Assembly (NCBI GenBank): GCA_964344935.1
Contig: CAYFPL010000001.1
Location: forward strand, 372,001 to 436,000
Origin: GCA-2731375 sp964344935
GTDB taxonomy: Bacteria; Pseudomonadota; Alphaproteobacteria; GCA-2731375
Length of the DNA: 64,000 bases
Direction of reading: 5' to 3'
Position numbers and translations under genes: made by a program. Below the pieces are notes generated by a model. It was not told the origin of the DNA, searched no databases, and saw only the letters and a list, made by a program, of their open reading frames with translations. Of this stretch, positions 9,018 to 17,158 are shown piece after piece. Each line of letters opens with the position of its first letter. The first letter of the stretch is position 1.

Positions 9018-10601
9018 CTAGTTGATGTTCACGTAACGGAAACGGAATACGTTGTCGCCCCGTTGCTTCAGGGAGACGTTGTCGCGCTTGCCCCAGGCCA
9101 GGGCCTGCTGATGCAGAGGAATGTAGTACACGTTGTCGTGCACCAGCTTGTAGACCTCGGCGATCATGGCATCGCGCTTGCCCTTGTCTGTCTCGGACTG
9201 GATCATCGGGTTCAACTCGTCGATCCGCGCATCGCTGTGGTTCGACAGGTTGTAACGACCTGTCTTCTTCGCTTCGCTGTACGAGGCGATCAGATTGGTC
9301 ACCACGTTGTGGCTGTCGAAGGAGCCCGGCGTCCAGCCGATCAGGCCCACGTGATAGTCCCGGTTCTTCGGGTTCAGCACCTGCTTGAAGTACTGCGCCT
9401 TGGGCTTGGCGGTCAGGTTCAGCTTCATGCCAACCTTGGCGGCCATGGAGGTGACGGCCTGGCAAATCTGCTCGTCATTGACGTAGCGATCATTGGGGCA
9501 GTCAAACCGGGCCGTAAGGCCATTGGCATAGCCGGCATCGGCCAACAGCTGTTTCGCCTTCGCCGGATCATAAGAGTAACGATTGAAGTCGCCTGCACGG
9601 TCAAACAGCTTCGGCGAAATCATGATGGCCGAGGGATCGGACAGGCCGCGCATGATCTTCTTCTTGATGGCTTCAATGTTGATGGAGTGGTACAGCGCCT
9701 TGCGAACGCGGACATCCTGGAACGGGTTTTTGGTTTCGGTTCCAAACAGCTTGTCGCTGCCCTGTTCCATGAACAGGAAGATGGTACGCAGTTCGGGCCC
9801 GACCAAAACGGACGTGCCGCTATTGCTGTTGACGCGGTTGATGTCCTGGGTCGGCACCGGATAGGCCATATCCAGCTCGCCCGACAGCAGGGCCGCAACG
9901 CGGGTGGAATCCTGCTTCACCGGCGTCATGGTGACTTTGGTCAGGTTATGGCTAGCCTTGCCCCACCAGTTTTTGTTCGGCACCAAAGTGGTTTTCACCT
10001 GAGCCGTACGATCGGTGATGATGAATGCGCCTGTGCCCATGGCGGTCTGGCCGGCCGGGCTGATCTTGTCCTTATCCATCACGGTGACCTTGGTGGAACC
10101 GGTCTCTTCAGACCATTCCTTGTCCATGATGAAGACGCTGTTCAGGCGGCCCGTGAGGATGGGGTTCGGCGCATTGGTGATGAATTGCACCGTATGATCG
10201 TCAACCTTCTTCACTTCCTTGACCGAGGCCACATTGGTTTTCATCTGGGCGTCGGGGTCGGAAATCCGCTTGTAGCTGAAGATCACGTCGTCGGCGGTGA
10301 AGTCGTTACCATTGTGAAACTTCACGCCCTTGCGGAGCTTAAAGGTCCAAACAGTCGCATCGTCGGAAACCGTCCAGGATTCCGCCAAGGCCGGTTCGAT
10401 CTGCAGGTTCGCGTCGCGGCGGACCAGACCCTCATAGGTGTTGCCTAGAAAGCCGATAGTGAAGGTCACCGCGTGGGCGTGAGGGTCCAGACTGTCGGTA
10501 TCGGTCTGGAAGCCCCAGCGAAGCTCCTTCGCATTGGCGCCGGTGGCGCCGGCGACAACCATCGTCAGGGCTGTGGTCGCCGCAAGTAAAGTGCGTTTCA
10601 T
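9018..10601 (-). CDS. Periplasmic oligopeptide-binding protein (SBP family 5)
   Basis: The 527-residue protein has a Sec signal peptide (KRTLLAATTALTMVVAGATGANA) and then a family 5 solute-binding domain: LRWGFQTDTDSLDPHA near the start, GLVRRDANLQIEPALAESW, and the FKLRKGVKFHNG element. It would bind peptides or related solutes in the periplasm and deliver them to the permeases encoded downstream. GGGGAAG lies 6 bases before the start. It is the first gene of the operon, and a small dyad sits in its leader. Confidence 0.93.
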   Translation of the reverse strand: MKRTLLAATTALTMVVAGATGANAKELRWGFQTDTDSLDPHAHAVTFTIGFLGNTYEGLVRRDANLQIEPALAESWTVSDDATVWTFKLRKGVKFHNGNDFTADDVIFSYKRISDPDAQMKTNVASVKEVKKVDDHTVQFITNAPNPILTGRLNSVFIMDKEWSEETGSTKVTVMDKDKISPAGQTAMGTGAFIITDRTAQVKTTLVPNKNWWGKASHNLTKVTMTPVKQDSTRVAALLSGELDMAYPVPTQDINRVNSNSGTSVLVGPELRTIFLFMEQGSDKLFGTETKNPFQDVRVRKALYHSINIEAIKKKIMRGLSDPSAIMISPKLFDRAGDFNRYSYDPAKAKQLLADAGYANGLTARFDCPNDRYVNDEQICQAVTSMAAKVGMKLNLTAKPKAQYFKQVLNPKNRDYHVGLIGWTPGSFDSHNVVTNLIASYSEAKKTGRYNLSNHSDARIDELNPMIQSETDKGKRDAMIAEVYKLVHDNVYYIPLHQQALAWGKRDNVSLKQRGDNVFRFRYVNIN

Positions 10602-10628
10602 GATTCTTCCCCGTTGTTCAGAGTTATC

Positions 10629-10644
10629 CGGAAGTTATCTTCCG
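10629..10644. promoter_or_regulatory. Short perfect dyad in the leader of the peptide-importer operon
   Basis: CGGAAG and CTTCCG form a 6-bp inverted repeat around TTAT, 28 bases upstream of the binding-protein ATG. It could be an operator half-site pair or a weak leader hairpin; no matching site was found elsewhere in the window. Confidence 0.25.
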
Positions 10645-10771
10645 TCAGTTTGGTCTTTTCAGTTACGTCATATTCGGCCCGACCGACATACGACCGGCCC
10701 ACGAACCTGCACAATATCCACAAATTTCGGCTCGATACAATCACCTTTCACGTTCTTGTCAGCCTGGCTTG

Positions 10772-12433
10772 TCAGCGGGCGTCTCGAAAACCGTTGGTTA
10801 TGGGATAGCGACGATCCCGCCCGAAGTTGCGCGCGGTGATTTTCACCCCCGGGGGCGCCTGGCGGCGTTTGTATTCCGCCAAATAGAGCAAATGCTCGAT
10901 CCGCCGCACGGTCTCGAATTGATGGCCACGGGCAACGATATCATCGAACGCCATTTCGTCTTCCACCAGACAGCGCAGAATATCGTCCAGAACCTCATAA
11001 GGCGGCAGGGAGTCCTCGTCCTTCTGATCGGGACGCAGTTCCGCGGAAGGTGGCTTGGTAATGGTGTTTTCGGGAATGACCCGGCCCTCGGGCCCCAAGG
11101 CGATTTCCGGCTTCTGCTGGTTCCGCCAGCGGGCCAGTTCGAACGCCGTGATCTTGTAGACATCCTTCAAGACCGAAAAACCGCCGCACATATCGCCGTA
11201 GATCGTGGCGTAACCGACGGACATCTCCGATTTGTTGCCGGTGGTCAGGACCATGTGGCCGAACTTGTTGGAAAGCGCCATCAGCGCCATACCGCGCGCC
11301 CGGGACTGGATATTCTCTTCCGTGATATCCGGCTCTCGCCCATCGAACAACTCGGCCAACATTGCATCATAGGCCGCCACGGCCGGCTCGATCTCCACCA
11401 TGTCCAATCGGCACTGTAAGAATTCGGCACAATCGCGGGCATCCTGGAGACTATGATCGGATGAATATTTCGATGGCAGCATGATGCACCAGACCCGATC
11501 CGGGCCCAGGGCATCCACCGCCACGGCGGCGCTGAGGGCTGAATCGATGCCGCCTGAAAGACCTAGGACAACACCGGGAAATCGGTTCTTATTGACGTAG
11601 TCCCGCAGCCCCAGGGTCATGCTGCGATAGATGGCGCCCAACCCTTCATGAGGTGCGATGCATTCCCCCTGGGCGCAGCGCCAGCCATCACCGTCCCGAT
11701 GCCATTCGCTGATCACCAGCCCGGCCTCGAATGTGGGCATCTGCAGCGCCAGGGCGCAGTCGCCCTGAAGAATGAAACTGCCGCCGTCAAACACCAATTC
11801 GTCCTGGCCACCGACCTGGTTCACATAGATCAATGGCAATTCGGTTTCTGTTACCCGTGCCACGGCATGGTTCAGGCGGATATCAAACTTGCCGTCCTCG
11901 AACGGCGAGCCATTCGGCACGATAAGTATTTCGGCCCCGGTCTCCACCAGGCATTCGCAGACGTCCGGGGCCCAAATGTCCTCGCATATGGGCACGCCAA
12001 GACGGACACCACGAAAATTTATCGGCCCCGGCAATGGGCCCGCCTGAAACACCCGCTTTTCATCAAACACACCGTAGTTTGGAAGGTCGTGTTTATAGCG
12101 GACCGCCACAATCTCGCCCCCGTCGAGCAGGAGAGCCGCATTATGCAGAGCATCATCTTCGCGCCAGGGCGCCGTCACCAGAAGGCCCGGCCCGCCGTCC
12201 GCCGTTTCGGCTGCCAGAGCTTCGACCGCATCGCGGACTGCTGCTTGCAACGCACCTTTGAGAACCAAATCCTCGGGCGGGTAGCCGCACAGGACCAATT
12301 CACCGAACGTCACAAGGTCGGCGCCCAGGGCGGCCGCCTCGGCCCGCGCAGCGCGTACCTGATCGGCGTTGCCGGCAATATCGCCGACCACAGGATTGAT
12401 TTGCGCCAGAGCAATTTTCAGGTTTTCGATCAT
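10772..12433 (-). CDS. nadE: Glutamine-dependent NAD+ synthetase
   Basis: The 553-residue enzyme amidates nicotinic acid adenine dinucleotide to NAD+, taking ammonia from glutamine. The N-terminal nitrilase-like glutaminase domain (about residues 4-250) shows the catalytic Glu (GELVLCGYPPEDL), Lys (RYKHDLPNYGVFDE) and Cys (GVPICEDIWAP). The C-terminal synthetase domain has the ATP pyrophosphatase loop SGGIDSALS near residue 294 and the STTGNKSE-like LTTGNKSEMSVGYATIYGD. Full length matches the two-domain bacterial form. It is a single gene between the importer operon and the divergent EipB gene, and cytoplasmic. Confidence 0.96.
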   Translation of the reverse strand: MIENLKIALAQINPVVGDIAGNADQVRAARAEAAALGADLVTFGELVLCGYPPEDLVLKGALQAAVRDAVEALAAETADGGPGLLVTAPWREDDALHNAALLLDGGEIVAVRYKHDLPNYGVFDEKRVFQAGPLPGPINFRGVRLGVPICEDIWAPDVCECLVETGAEILIVPNGSPFEDGKFDIRLNHAVARVTETELPLIYVNQVGGQDELVFDGGSFILQGDCALALQMPTFEAGLVISEWHRDGDGWRCAQGECIAPHEGLGAIYRSMTLGLRDYVNKNRFPGVVLGLSGGIDSALSAAVAVDALGPDRVWCIMLPSKYSSDHSLQDARDCAEFLQCRLDMVEIEPAVAAYDAMLAELFDGREPDITEENIQSRARGMALMALSNKFGHMVLTTGNKSEMSVGYATIYGDMCGGFSVLKDVYKITAFELARWRNQQKPEIALGPEGRVIPENTITKPPSAELRPDQKDEDSLPPYEVLDDILRCLVEDEMAFDDIVARGHQFETVRRIEHLLYLAEYKRRQAPPGVKITARNFGRDRRYPITNGFRDAR

Positions 12434-12658
12434 GGCGGTTTGTTTAGGACGAACAGTCCGTTTTCACAACGGCGCATTTGAGGGATTTCGCCGCAACGGG
12501 GGCACACGGATCGAAATCAAAGACGACGGCAACTGAACGAACCAGGCGTCGGCGACACCGTGCGCCCATTTGCCGGCCATCCCGTCAACTGGTTTGCGCG
12601 GCACTGATCCACTATCATATGCCGCTGTTCACCAGGAACAGGGGAGTAGGCGGAGCGT

Positions 12659-13474
12659 ATGAACTTATCCGTATCGAAAATTTGGCGTCGAAGCTTGTTG
12701 GCTGTATTGCTGGCAGCAGCCTTGTCTTGGCATCTTACGGCAGCAGCTCAGATGCTACGGCCGGCCCGCGCAGTCTATGATCTGCAACTGAACAATGACC
12801 GCGAGAGCGGGGATATCGACACCGCCAAGGGGCGGCTGGTGGTCGAACTGATCGAGGATTGTTCCGGTTACATCTTCAACCAGGCCTTCATCAGCCACAT
12901 CACATCGTCCGAAGGGGCGGATCTGGTCGGCGATATGCAGGCCTCGGTTTGGGAAAGCCGCGACGGCCTGGCGCTTCGCTTCAACCTTGTGAACCGGCTC
13001 AACGGCAAGGTGGTGGACCGCGAACAAGGCCGCGCGCGCCTGAAGACAAGCGGCGGCGGCGAGGCAAATTGGCGCCTGCCGAAAGAGCGGGCACTCACCC
13101 TGCCGCGCGGCACCTTGTTTCCCATCAGCCATAACCGCGAAGTACTGCGCCGGGCCAAGTCTGGAAGCCGGGGATTTGAACTGCCGCTTTTCGATGGCAG
13201 CCACGAAGCAGGGTATTATTTTGCCTCTGTCTTCATCGGCGAACCCCTGCATGGCAAGGGCGGCGGCAAGCTATCGCCGGCGGAACTGGAAAGCTGGCCG
13301 GTACGCCTCGCTTACTACCATTATGACGATAAGTTGGGGGTGCCGGAGTTCGAAGTCGGCTTCGTCATGTTCGGTGACGGCGTCGTCGACACCCTGTTCC
13401 TGGACTATCCAGAGTTCGGGCTGACAGGGAGGCTGGTGGAATTGCAATATCACGATCAGCCCGAGTGCGATTGA
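12659..13474 (+). CDS. eipB: Periplasmic cell-envelope integrity protein, EipB/DUF1849 family
   Basis: The 271-residue protein has a signal peptide (a basic start, then LLAVLLAAALSWHLTAAAQ) and a beta-rich mature domain with the DUF1849 features VYDLQL near the N-terminus, LVVELIEDCSGY, and FDGSHEAGYYFASVFIG. EipB of Brucella is a periplasmic beta-spiral protein needed for envelope integrity and holds a conserved disulfide. Here the mature protein has just two cysteines, one in EDCSGY and one next to last, which fits that pair. The gene is transcribed away from nadE and converges on dinB. Confidence 0.82.
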   Translation: MNLSVSKIWRRSLLAVLLAAALSWHLTAAAQMLRPARAVYDLQLNNDRESGDIDTAKGRLVVELIEDCSGYIFNQAFISHITSSEGADLVGDMQASVWESRDGLALRFNLVNRLNGKVVDREQGRARLKTSGGGEANWRLPKERALTLPRGTLFPISHNREVLRRAKSGSRGFELPLFDGSHEAGYYFASVFIGEPLHGKGGGKLSPAELESWPVRLAYYHYDDKLGVPEFEVGFVMFGDGVVDTLFLDYPEFGLTGRLVELQYHDQPECD

Positions 13475-13493
13475 CCCGCCGGACAGTGTTTTC

Positions 13494-14753
13494 CTAGCGC
13501 AGCCCCCGCCCTTTGCCGATGACATCCGTGCCAAATCGATCCCTGACCTGATCCAGGGCCCGTTCCGCATCGGCCCGGCGCTCACCGCCGGGATCGGCCA
13601 GGCTGGGCGGGTCTGCATCGACGGCATCAACCAGACCGCTAAGACCCACACCAAGCAGACGATAGGCGGTGCCATTGATTTCCGCCGCCAGCAGCTCTTT
13701 GGCATGCCGGAATATGGTATCGGCCAACTGTGTCGGATCCGGCAGACGGCGGCTTCGCGTGAGGATGCGGAAATCGGCGCGCCGCAGTTTCAACACCACC
13801 GTCGTGCCGGCATAGTCTGACGCCTTGAGCCGCCGTGACACACGCTCGGCCTGACGCCAAAGGATCTTTTGCAGTTCCCCGCCGTTGGAGATGTCGTGAT
13901 GAAAGGTGGTTTCCGATGAAATGCTCTTGGTGGGCCGGTTGGCCTTGATCCGCCGGGGGTCCTCGCCGCGTACGAATTGCGCCATGCGCTGGCCCATGGC
14001 GCCATAACGGGCGATCAATTCGCTTTCGTCTATCGCCTGTAATTGCGCCACCATTGTGATGCCATCCTTGCCTAGGCGCCGCTGCAATGCCTTGCCTGCA
14101 CCCCAGATGATGGATACCGGCTGTTGGGCCAGAAAATCTACCGCCTCGGCCCGGCCGATAACGGCAAAGCCCCGGGGCTTGTCCAGATCGGAAGCCACTT
14201 TGGCCAGGGATTTGTTGTAGGACAGTCCGATCGAAGCGCTCACGCCTGCCTCCGCCTCGATCCGCTTAACAATTTGGGCCGCCGTCGTCGCTGGCGCCTG
14301 GCCGTGCAGCCGCTCGGTCCCGGTCAAATCAAGGAAGGCTTCATCAAGTGACAGCGGTTCCACCAAAGGTGTGAAGTCCTTCATGATGCCCCGGATCTGG
14401 CGGCCGACGGTTGCGTATTTCGTCATGTCGGGTTTGATCACCACGGCATTGGGGCAGGCCTTCCGCGCCTTGAACATGGGCATGGCGGAACGTACACCGT
14501 AGGTGCGGGCGATGTAACAGGCGGCGCTGACCACACCCCGTTGGCCGCCGCCGACGATCACCGGCTTGTCCGCAAGCGAGGGGTCGTCCCGTTTCTCCAC
14601 ACTGGCGTAGAACGCGTCGCAATCCAGATGTGCGATGCCGAGGCGGAACAATTCGGGGTGGGAAAGCAATCGGGGGGACCCGCAGCTTTGGCAGCGGTCG
14701 CCTACCCCTTTGCCGGGAGTAATCGCAAGACAATCTCGGCAGAGGGCGGCCAT
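13494..14753 (-). CDS. dinB: DNA polymerase IV (Y family) with N-terminal zinc ribbon
   Basis: The 419-residue protein starts with a CxxC...CxxC zinc ribbon (Cys 5, 8, 21, 24) followed by the Y-family polymerase core. Catalytic acidic motifs are IAHLDCDAFYASVE and SLDEAFLDLTG, and the little-finger region follows. It performs translesion synthesis in the cytoplasm. The N-terminal zinc ribbon is absent from E. coli DinB but recurs in alphaproteobacterial homologues. The gene is the last of four closely spaced genes (3-4 base gaps) that start with DUF3572, and it converges on eipB. No LexA box was identified near it. Confidence 0.93.
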   Translation of the reverse strand: MAALCRDCLAITPGKGVGDRCQSCGSPRLLSHPELFRLGIAHLDCDAFYASVEKRDDPSLADKPVIVGGGQRGVVSAACYIARTYGVRSAMPMFKARKACPNAVVIKPDMTKYATVGRQIRGIMKDFTPLVEPLSLDEAFLDLTGTERLHGQAPATTAAQIVKRIEAEAGVSASIGLSYNKSLAKVASDLDKPRGFAVIGRAEAVDFLAQQPVSIIWGAGKALQRRLGKDGITMVAQLQAIDESELIARYGAMGQRMAQFVRGEDPRRIKANRPTKSISSETTFHHDISNGGELQKILWRQAERVSRRLKASDYAGTTVVLKLRRADFRILTRSRRLPDPTQLADTIFRHAKELLAAEINGTAYRLLGVGLSGLVDAVDADPPSLADPGGERRADAERALDQVRDRFGTDVIGKGRGLR

Positions 14754-14756
14754 CGG

Positions 14757-15668
14757 CTATTCGGACCCAGGCTTCGGCCATAACCAGGCCGCTCCCCGAA
14801 CACCAGAGGAATCTCCATGCTGCGCCTTGACCAGCCTAGTGAACAGTTGATCGGTAAAGGCGTATTCGATCCACAACGCGGGCACATTGTCATATAGCCT
14901 GTCGATGTTGGACACCCCGCCGCCGACCACGATGACTTCGGGATCGAGGATGGAAATCACCATGGCCAGGGATTTCGCCATACGCCGTTCATAACGCTGC
15001 ATGCAGGCCTCGGCCCGCTCATCGCCCGTGGCCGCCAGTTCGGCGACCTCATGAGCCTGTATCTTTTGCCCGGTATCCGCCTCGAAATCGTGGCTGAGGC
15101 CCGGGCCCGACAAAAAGGTTTCGATGCAGCCCTGCCTACCGCAATAGCAGCGGCGACCCGGGCGCTCATGGTCCTCGGGCCAGGGCAAGGGCACATGACC
15201 CCACTCGCCAGCAATCAGGTTGGGGCCCTCATGCAGGCGGCCGCCGATTACGATGCCGGCACCGCAACCGGTTCCGACGATGACGCCAAAGACGCTGTCA
15301 GCGCCGGCCGCGGCGCCATCACTGGCTTCCGAAAGGGCAAAACAATTAGCATCATTGGCCAGCCGCACCGGCCGGCCCAACGCCTCCGCCAGATCGATGT
15401 CAAAGGGTTTGCCAATCAGACAGGTCGAATTGGCATTCTTGACCAGACCCGTGGCCGGAGACACGGCGCCCGGTATGGTCACACCGGCAGGGATTCCATC
15501 GCCGTCCCGACCCTGCAGAACCGACGCCAGCAGATCCCGAATAGCGATGATCGTGCCGTGATAGTCGCCCTGTGGTGTGGGCACCCGCCGGCGGCATATT
15601 TCGGTCCCATCATCGCCCAAAACCAGCGCCTCGATCTTGGTACCGCCCATATCGACACCAATGCGCAT
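14757..15668 (-). CDS. ROK-family sugar kinase (fructokinase/N-acetylglucosamine kinase-like)
   Basis: The 303-residue protein has an N-terminal phosphate loop (GVDMGGTKIEALVL), the catalytic Asp region (LANDANCFALSE) and the ROK zinc motif CYCGRQGCIETFLSG. ROK kinases phosphorylate hexoses such as fructose, glucose, mannose or GlcNAc with ATP in the cytoplasm. The precise sugar cannot be set from motifs. The start at 15668 begins MRIGVDMGG directly. It lies 3 bases after the HAD gene and 3 bases before dinB, which suggests co-transcription with a phosphatase and a repair polymerase rather than a sugar pathway. Confidence 0.88.
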   Translation of the reverse strand: MRIGVDMGGTKIEALVLGDDGTEICRRRVPTPQGDYHGTIIAIRDLLASVLQGRDGDGIPAGVTIPGAVSPATGLVKNANSTCLIGKPFDIDLAEALGRPVRLANDANCFALSEASDGAAAGADSVFGVIVGTGCGAGIVIGGRLHEGPNLIAGEWGHVPLPWPEDHERPGRRCYCGRQGCIETFLSGPGLSHDFEADTGQKIQAHEVAELAATGDERAEACMQRYERRMAKSLAMVISILDPEVIVVGGGVSNIDRLYDNVPALWIEYAFTDQLFTRLVKAQHGDSSGVRGAAWLWPKPGSE

Positions 15669-15671
15669 GGC

Positions 15672-16346
15672 CTAGAATCCCGCTGCGGCCAGTTGGTCTT
15701 CGATATATCGGCGCACCCCGGGCCAGTCGTCGATCCGCGCATGGGCTTCCTCGGCCGCGCCCAGCATGTCGCGCAAGCGGTGATCGGCTATGAAATGCAG
15801 CCGGGTCACTCTATCCGCCGCCCGCGCGACGGAGGAAATATTGTGAGGAATGTCGTCGAGAAAAAACATTGGTGCTGCGTGACGGGCAGTCAGATAGGCC
15901 ATGGCACCACCCTTACGGCCGATATTCGCCACCAATGGATAGTCCATGCCGTGTTTGACCAAAGCCCGGCGCCGGGCCTCGCGGCAATCGAACGGGATAT
16001 TGGAAAGGACCAGGATCTGCGCTCTTTCCGAAAGGGCGGCGAGTGCATCGGCGGCGCCCTCGACAGGTTCGATATGCTCGGTCCGCTCGGCGAAATAACC
16101 GTCAATCAGTGACTTGACCGCTTCGGCTGAAACCGCTTCGCCAGTTTCTTGATCCCTAATGTTGCCGCGCATGGCAAAGGATTTCAGGTCCATGAAATGG
16201 CCGTTGTCCAAAAGGTAGGCCTCTAGCCCACGAACAAAAGCAAAAATCACTTCGTCGGCATCACTGACAATCAGCGGACGATCAGGCGAAAGTTGCAATT
16301 CTTCCAATTGAATCAATACATCGTCATGCAAACTATCGTCTTCCAA
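15672..16346 (-). CDS. HAD-superfamily hydrolase
   Basis: The product (about 224 residues) has HAD motif I in a variant form (VSDADEVIFAFV, with Val where Thr is usual), motif II in ILVLSNIP and motif IV in MFFLDDIPHNISS. This suits a phosphatase that moves phosphate from a small metabolite. The start is uncertain: the upstream part of the frame overlaps the DUF3572 gene. The TTG at 16346 is preferred because GGAG lies 8 bases upstream, spanning the end of the previous gene; a GTG at 16376 is the alternative. It is the second gene of the DUF3572-HAD-ROK-dinB operon. Confidence 0.75.
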   Translation of the reverse strand: MEDDSLHDDVLIQLEELQLSPDRPLIVSDADEVIFAFVRGLEAYLLDNGHFMDLKSFAMRGNIRDQETGEAVSAEAVKSLIDGYFAERTEHIEPVEGAADALAALSERAQILVLSNIPFDCREARRRALVKHGMDYPLVANIGRKGGAMAYLTARHAAPMFFLDDIPHNISSVARAADRVTRLHFIADHRLRDMLGAAEEAHARIDDWPGVRRYIEDQLAAAGF

Positions 16347-16350
16347 GCTC

Positions 16351-16629
16351 TCAGCTCCATTCCTCTTGCTGGCCACCTGATAGACAACGCCGCGCCTGTG
16401 CCGGCGCCTCAGACGGCAGGTCCGTCGCCTCACACATTTCTAGCAGTTGTGGCTCGAATCCAAGAAAGAAATCCAGCACGCCCGCCAACATGGCGGAATC
16501 GTCGGCGCGGGCCCTGAGATCGGCGGGATCGACGCCGCTAAGGTCCATGAACCGCTGCAGGACATCTTCTTCTGATACCAAATAGGTTAACGCCCGCAGC
16601 GCCACGACTTTCGCCTGCTCTTCGTTCAT
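16351..16629 (-). CDS. DUF3572 family protein
   Basis: The 92-residue helical protein (KVVALRALTYLVSEEDVLQRF...) matches DUF3572, a small alphaproteobacterial family found next to divK-pleD. It has no signal peptide and no catalytic motif that I recognise. It is divergent from divK across 145 bases that hold an inverted repeat, and heads a four-gene operon with 4-base spacing to the HAD gene. Its function is not known; the conserved position suggests a link to cell-cycle control, which is inference. Confidence 0.8.
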   Translation of the reverse strand: MNEEQAKVVALRALTYLVSEEDVLQRFMDLSGVDPADLRARADDSAMLAGVLDFFLGFEPQLLEMCEATDLPSEAPAQARRCLSGGQQEEWS

Positions 16630-16688
16630 ACCGCAACCGTATTTGCCATCGACCCGGCGGTGGTTTTCATGCTTTGTTAACCATATTC

Positions 16689-16720
16689 TGCGACCGCTAT
16701 ACCAGATATTAACGGTCGCA
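16689..16720. promoter_or_regulatory. 8-bp inverted repeat with 16-bp spacer in the DUF3572/divK divergent promoter region
   Basis: TGCGACCG and CGGTCGCA are exact inverted repeats flanking an AT-rich 16-base spacer, about midway between the divergent starts at 16629 and 16775. The 24-bp centre-to-centre spacing is a little over two helical turns, as for a dimer that binds both arms. No complete CtrA site (TTAA-N7-TTAA) was found, only isolated TTAA half-sites nearby. Confidence 0.4.
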
Positions 16721-16774
16721 CTCGATAATTCCGACTAGAGCGCCAAGAATCGGCGCACCAGGGACGTGGTGGCA

Positions 16775-17140
16775 ATGTCAAAAACCGTACTGATTGTCGA
16801 AGACAACGAGCTGAATATGAAGCTTTTTCATGATCTTCTGGATGCTCATGGATACGACACACTTCAGACAAAAGATGGCATGGAAGCCTTGGCGATCGCA
16901 CGGGACAAACGTCCCGATCTCATCCTGATGGATATTCAGCTTCCCGAGGTCTCAGGTCTGGAAGTGACCAAATGGATCAAGGAAGACGATGATCTAAAGT
17001 CCATTCCCGTGGTGGCGGTAACAGCCTTTGCCATGAAGGGGGATGAGGAGAAGATCCGCGTCGGCGGCTGTGAAGCCTATATCGCCAAACCGATTTCGGT
17101 GCAGTTGTTTCTGGACACAGTCAAACAGTTTCTCGAGTAG
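16775..17140 (+). CDS. divK: Single-domain response regulator DivK
   Basis: The 121-residue protein is a lone receiver domain that is nearly textbook DivK: SKTVLIVEDNELNMKLFHDLL, phospho-acceptor Asp53 in LILMDIQLP, the Thr in AVTAFAM and the Lys in YIAKPIS. In Caulobacter DivK is phosphorylated by PleC/DivJ-type kinases and controls polarity and CtrA activity through DivL and CckA. The ATG at 16775 gives the family N-terminus; an ATG three codons upstream is less likely. It is 18 bases upstream of pleD, the standard alphaproteobacterial arrangement. Confidence 0.95.
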   Translation: MSKTVLIVEDNELNMKLFHDLLDAHGYDTLQTKDGMEALAIARDKRPDLILMDIQLPEVSGLEVTKWIKEDDDLKSIPVVAVTAFAMKGDEEKIRVGGCEAYIAKPISVQLFLDTVKQFLE

Positions 17141-17158
17141 CGGAATTAGAGCGGGGCA

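Noticed and set aside
8826..10448. A 540-codon open frame on the plus strand, opposite the binding-protein gene.
   Set aside because: It mirrors the codons of a clear solute-binding protein, shows no family features, and is a normal result of high GC at the third codon position.
15051..16112. A 353-codon open frame on the plus strand, opposite the ROK and HAD genes.
   Set aside because: It lies across two well-supported minus-strand genes and has no recognisable domain.
16630..16774. Possible CtrA binding site in the divK promoter region.
   Set aside because: Only isolated TTAA half-sites were seen, never TTAA-N7-TTAA.
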